The notes under the pieces are model-generated. The model ran no database searches. It had not been told where the DNA came from and worked only from the letters and a program-made list of their open reading frames with translations. Below, piece by piece: positions 62,401-64,000 of a stretch of DNA of 64,000 nucleotides. This DNA comes from CAIKBL01 sp050247235 (lineage in GTDB: Bacteria; Pseudomonadota; Gammaproteobacteria; Ga0077536). Numbering within the stretch: the stretch's first letter is position 1; each line of letters begins with the position of its first letter. The position numbers and the translations under genes are program-made. The stretch covers positions 1-64,000 of the forward strand of contig JBFWUN010000010.1 of assembly GCA_050247235.1 (NCBI GenBank). The letters run 5' to 3'.

Positions 62401-64000
62401 AATGCGTGTACACGTCGCGCGTGCCGATGATGAACGTATCTTCCAGGTGATATGTCCGTGCGATGCAGCCGAAGAACCAGAAGTCGCACGTGGTCCAGGT
62501 GCGGCGACCGGCGAACTGCTCGCCGCCGCCCGTATCGACCTCGACGTGGGCGTAGCGGTAATCGGACGTGTCCGTCGCGTCGACCGTCGTGTACTCGCCG
62601 CCGGGCAGTTCCGTGAACGGGACCGGCTCGCCGGGAGGCGGATCGATCCGTTCGGAGGTATACGACTCCCCTTCCGCGTACTTGATGCCGAACACGGAGC
62701 TCCGCGTCGACCCGTAGATTTTCCGGCGCGTCTCGTCCTTGCCCAGGTTCCACACGAAGCGCTTCCCGTCCGGCAGTTCGTGGGACGCGAAGCGGCCTTC
62801 CCGTCCGGGCTCCACCCCGGTGGCGAGCGGCAGCGGCGTATCGCTCAGCACCACCCGGTCACCGTTGACGATCGCGAGATCCTGGCGATGCACCTGCCCG
62901 CCGTCACGCAGGTAGCGCGTGGTCAGGAAGTATTCGCTGCCCGCGTAGGTGACCTTCTGCGAGGTGTCGGTGATCTGCAGCTGGCCTTCCACCGACGTCC
63001 CGGTGTCCAGGCTGTTGACGACCAGTTCGAGCCCGGTGTCGTTCGCAATGTCGATGCGCCCGTAACCATCCAGCACCTTCAGCTGTCCGCCCCCGGTGTT
63101 GATGATGTCGCCGAACAGCTGCATGTAGCCGCCCTGCACGCGCACGCCTTCCAGTTCGACCTGGCGCGTCTCCGGGTTGTAGAACGCGGCGATGGTGCCG
63201 CGCGGATCGCCGACGAACGCCGACAGCTGCAGCTTCTCGGCGCCGACGCGGGCGTCTTCTCCCAGCGCCGCGAGTTCCGACTCGTAGTCGTCGATCAGCG
63301 CCTTGGCATCCGCTCCGAGCGCGAGCGACCAGTCGGCGATGCCGCTCTGGATCGTGCCGTTGATGTTCAAGGTGCGCGCGCTGATGAACACGTTGTTGCC
63401 AGCGATGATCGAACCCGTGCCGTTCTTCGTGCCCATGAGCGTCGTCGCGTCCAGCCCCAGGGTGGCCATGTTGGCTACCGCTTCCGCCCCCCACATCGCG
63501 GTGCCGCGCGGATCGTTCGCGCTGCCGCCGATGTTGTAGAGCCGCTCGACGTACGACTGTACGAAATCCCCGCCCGCATCCACTTCCACCGTGTTCGCGG
63601 TGATGCGTGGGCCGCTCTCGCCGGTGTCGCCCTTGACGAGCACCCCGCCGCGCAGGTTGTGCACGCGGATGGTGCCACGGGTGTTGGTGAGATCGCCGGT
63701 GATCTCGATGTCCGGCGAACGGCCGGGCTCGCCGGCCGGGCCGGCCTCGGCGATGTACGACGTGATGACTTCGATCAGGGGCTCGGCGCCGCCGTCGGTC
63801 GGCAACGTGAACGCGGCGCTGCCCGTGCCCGGCTGGTTGCGCCGCGCGATGTCCGCGTTGCTGCGCACCGTTGCGCCGTTCAAGGTGAGCCGGCCGCCGC
63901 CGTCCTCGATCACGATGTCGCCGACCTTCATGTAGGCCGGGCTCTGGTTCAGGATCGTGATGGACGCATTGCCCGGCGCGTGCAAGGTGCCGGTACCGAC
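59429..64000 (-). CDS. Very large filamentous adhesin, TpsA type (N-terminus outside window)
   Basis: At least 1,523 residues, open to the window edge. The body is repetitive beta-helix: many short turns of the types GDIGxA, GDLxL, LRGLIND and SVVxLTGDVTLVVKDGDF, as in FHA-like exoproteins. NCBI family names for such proteins include 'leukotoxin LktA family filamentous adhesin'; the name is loose. Two non-repetitive insertions stand out: one near 62.3-62.8 kb with aromatic and cysteine residues (TTCDFWFFGCIARTY), and a charged helical block near 61.2-61.7 kb. The TPS secretion domain must lie in the missing N-terminus. The tpsB partner follows directly. Confidence 0.85.
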   Translation of the reverse strand, partial: VGTGTLHAPGNASITILNQSPAYMKVGDIVIEDGGGRLTLNGATVRSNADIARRNQPGTGSAAFTLPTDGGAEPLIEVITSYIAEAGPAGEPGRSPDIEITGDLTNTRGTIRVHNLRGGVLVKGDTGESGPRITANTVEVDAGGDFVQSYVERLYNIGGSANDPRGTAMWGAEAVANMATLGLDATTLMGTKNGTGSIIAGNNVFISARTLNINGTIQSGIADWSLALGADAKALIDDYESELAALGEDARVGAEKLQLSAFVGDPRGTIAAFYNPETRQVELEGVRVQGGYMQLFGDIINTGGGQLKVLDGYGRIDIANDTGLELVVNSLDTGTSVEGQLQITDTSQKVTYAGSEYFLTTRYLRDGGQVHRQDLAIVNGDRVVLSDTPLPLATGVEPGREGRFASHELPDGKRFVWNLGKDETRRKIYGSTRSSVFGIKYAEGESYTSERIDPPPGEPVPFTELPGGEYTTVDATDTSDYRYAHVEVDTGGGEQFAGRRTWTTCDFWFFGCIARTYHLEDTFIIGTRDVYTHSVRADHPIGIEFIGYDTGAVNVTSDATLHLRGLINDRAGAVTLTSTAGAIDSVSQSAGIRAADISLTAHSGIGAIVAPVVTEATGSVRAESTAGDIGLAARNGDLNIGYVATADGTVALTADANLRGMGDAPVHVAARRIELASAFGTIGTFASAAERAAGFTDQPLRVDAGAPGDGVRGGLAAEAFGDLFIEQPTGDLVLDTVVSLTGDVTLVVKDGDFVDGNTHAERDPRSTAEQDALWRDLGLVNAGGVDAADASLEETRVALKRRKEAEFAQYWQFRSVRPITDADGKVTGYAADPYVDGRYALSAREETYLRDTLGFDDAAVTAYVDSRTAEYQRLHAAFGTTSYDPKFTYNLTDADLRDTAQGYAWTTDELRYALNEAVFNRVTTDTETSIEEANVRGRRVTLRAETGSVGTDADEVVLDATKADGLDPAKRAVLATAEVDDVVLDLENAVARVLQREDIDVEASESIAIDARSRVYLGGEQDLNVQSVQADGAIRIKGAQGVFDVADGATPAVRGSGLIVEAAAGDIGRADAPLTVALGGGTLRARAGGSLYVDERAGDLRVAEATAHWHAGLAAAGSLVDARGLAAVALRADSARLVSRAGDIGTDVAPFHVHVTGAGGLDAQGNALSLVAPLGDLTLGRVVAAGDVGVLGSASLVGRGVGPHVTGGELRLEALHGAIGAEDTFLSVDSRTGVTALADTGLWLEEWAGDLFARRVHTRTGPLRIRVRDGNALFDELVSPDSLTLDLAGGSLGVTTMIAPRVDLRLREEGARLYIGDLRVTDRVRAWADFIELPRVTHLGVPDTLEFDVRGNDGEVAERVQVALLSTTPARFAPLQAAWADIRTRGTDLRFEDSRIRDHAEFLNARDRIVIENVLRDRIPALAQIFAPGVFSLVMGESRRLETDALLVNYADDVIVNAFDTENSVFRQTRKVLAIDELRARQWRTGPITMPESGGDEPVLELDKVALEGWWAPADAGEFSVAP

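Noticed and set aside
1..64000. tRNA, rRNA, CRISPR array, insertion sequence, phage or integrative element
   Set aside because: Looked for by eye in the intergenic regions and at gene borders. No cloverleaf, regularly spaced repeats, transposase, integrase or phage gene was recognised. A tRNA-scan and CRISPR search would be needed to exclude them fully.

Overview
The window is GC-rich chromosomal DNA of a free-living gammaproteobacterium, probably a scaffold from a draft or metagenome assembly because it carries three runs of exactly 100 Ns. Gene order supports the class: lptD-surA-pdxA-rsmA, prmB-aroC, metG divergent from apbC, mutS-fdxA, rsxB-nth and apaG-apaH are all familiar gammaproteobacterial neighbourhoods. 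The organism makes hopanoids (hpnH, hpnB, hpnM), has the MEP isoprenoid pathway (dxs, ispG) and an LPS outer membrane (lptD, mlaA). A dispersed-repeat-like palindrome near 58.2 kb resembles intergenic repeats I remember from Xanthomonadales-type genomes, which is only a weak hint.

Layout. 1-6.7 kb: end of a 2-aminoethylphosphonate transaminase, dxs, and a hopanoid/lipid block hpnH-hpnB-hpnM-mlaA. 6.7-13.1 kb, minus strand: glcF, glcE, aroC, prmB and htpG, with a clear sigma-32 type promoter before htpG. 13.4-18.2 kb: a small DUF192 protein, a TPR lipoprotein, mutS, ferredoxin fdxA and a DUF4124 protein. 18.3-31 kb, the most unusual part: a CHASE2-Ser/Thr kinase, a PP2C phosphatase and an FHA protein on the plus strand converge on a minus-strand series made of a GAF-PP2C phosphatase, an anti-sigma-type kinase, a STAS protein, an MCE/Mla-type lipid ABC transporter, its auxiliary lipoprotein and a CHASE2-adenylate cyclase. 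31-41.4 kb: nth, an enlarged rsxB, metG, apbC, dcd, tusA, msrB, an orphan OmpR-type regulator, ispG, mpl and a LON-domain protein. 41.5-47 kb: envelope operon lptD-surA-pdxA-rsmA. 47.1-47.35 kb: an AT-rich island with DnaA-box-like sites between convergent genes. 47.4-54.7 kb: aroE, a cyclic-nucleotide-binding/rhodanese protein, a CDGSH protein, glnK-amtB with a sigma-54 type promoter, ubiK, comM and a SnoaL-like protein. 54.8-64 kb: scaffolded pieces with a partial EF-G-like gene, the end of apaG, apaH, a nested palindrome, and a two-partner secretion pair (gapped tpsB, and a very large tpsA that runs off the window).

How the parts may fit together (inference). Isoprenoid supply (dxs, ispG) feeds hopanoid tailoring. 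HpnM and MlaA look like the periplasmic and outer-membrane partners that the MCE transporter operon lacks. That transporter is genetically tied at one end to a partner-switching module (GAF-PP2C, kinase, STAS) and at the other to a CHASE2 adenylate cyclase, beside a second CHASE2 sensor that signals through Ser/Thr phosphorylation. A cyclic-nucleotide-binding protein at 48-49 kb is a possible cAMP receiver. No insertion sequence, CRISPR array, tRNA or rRNA was recognised.
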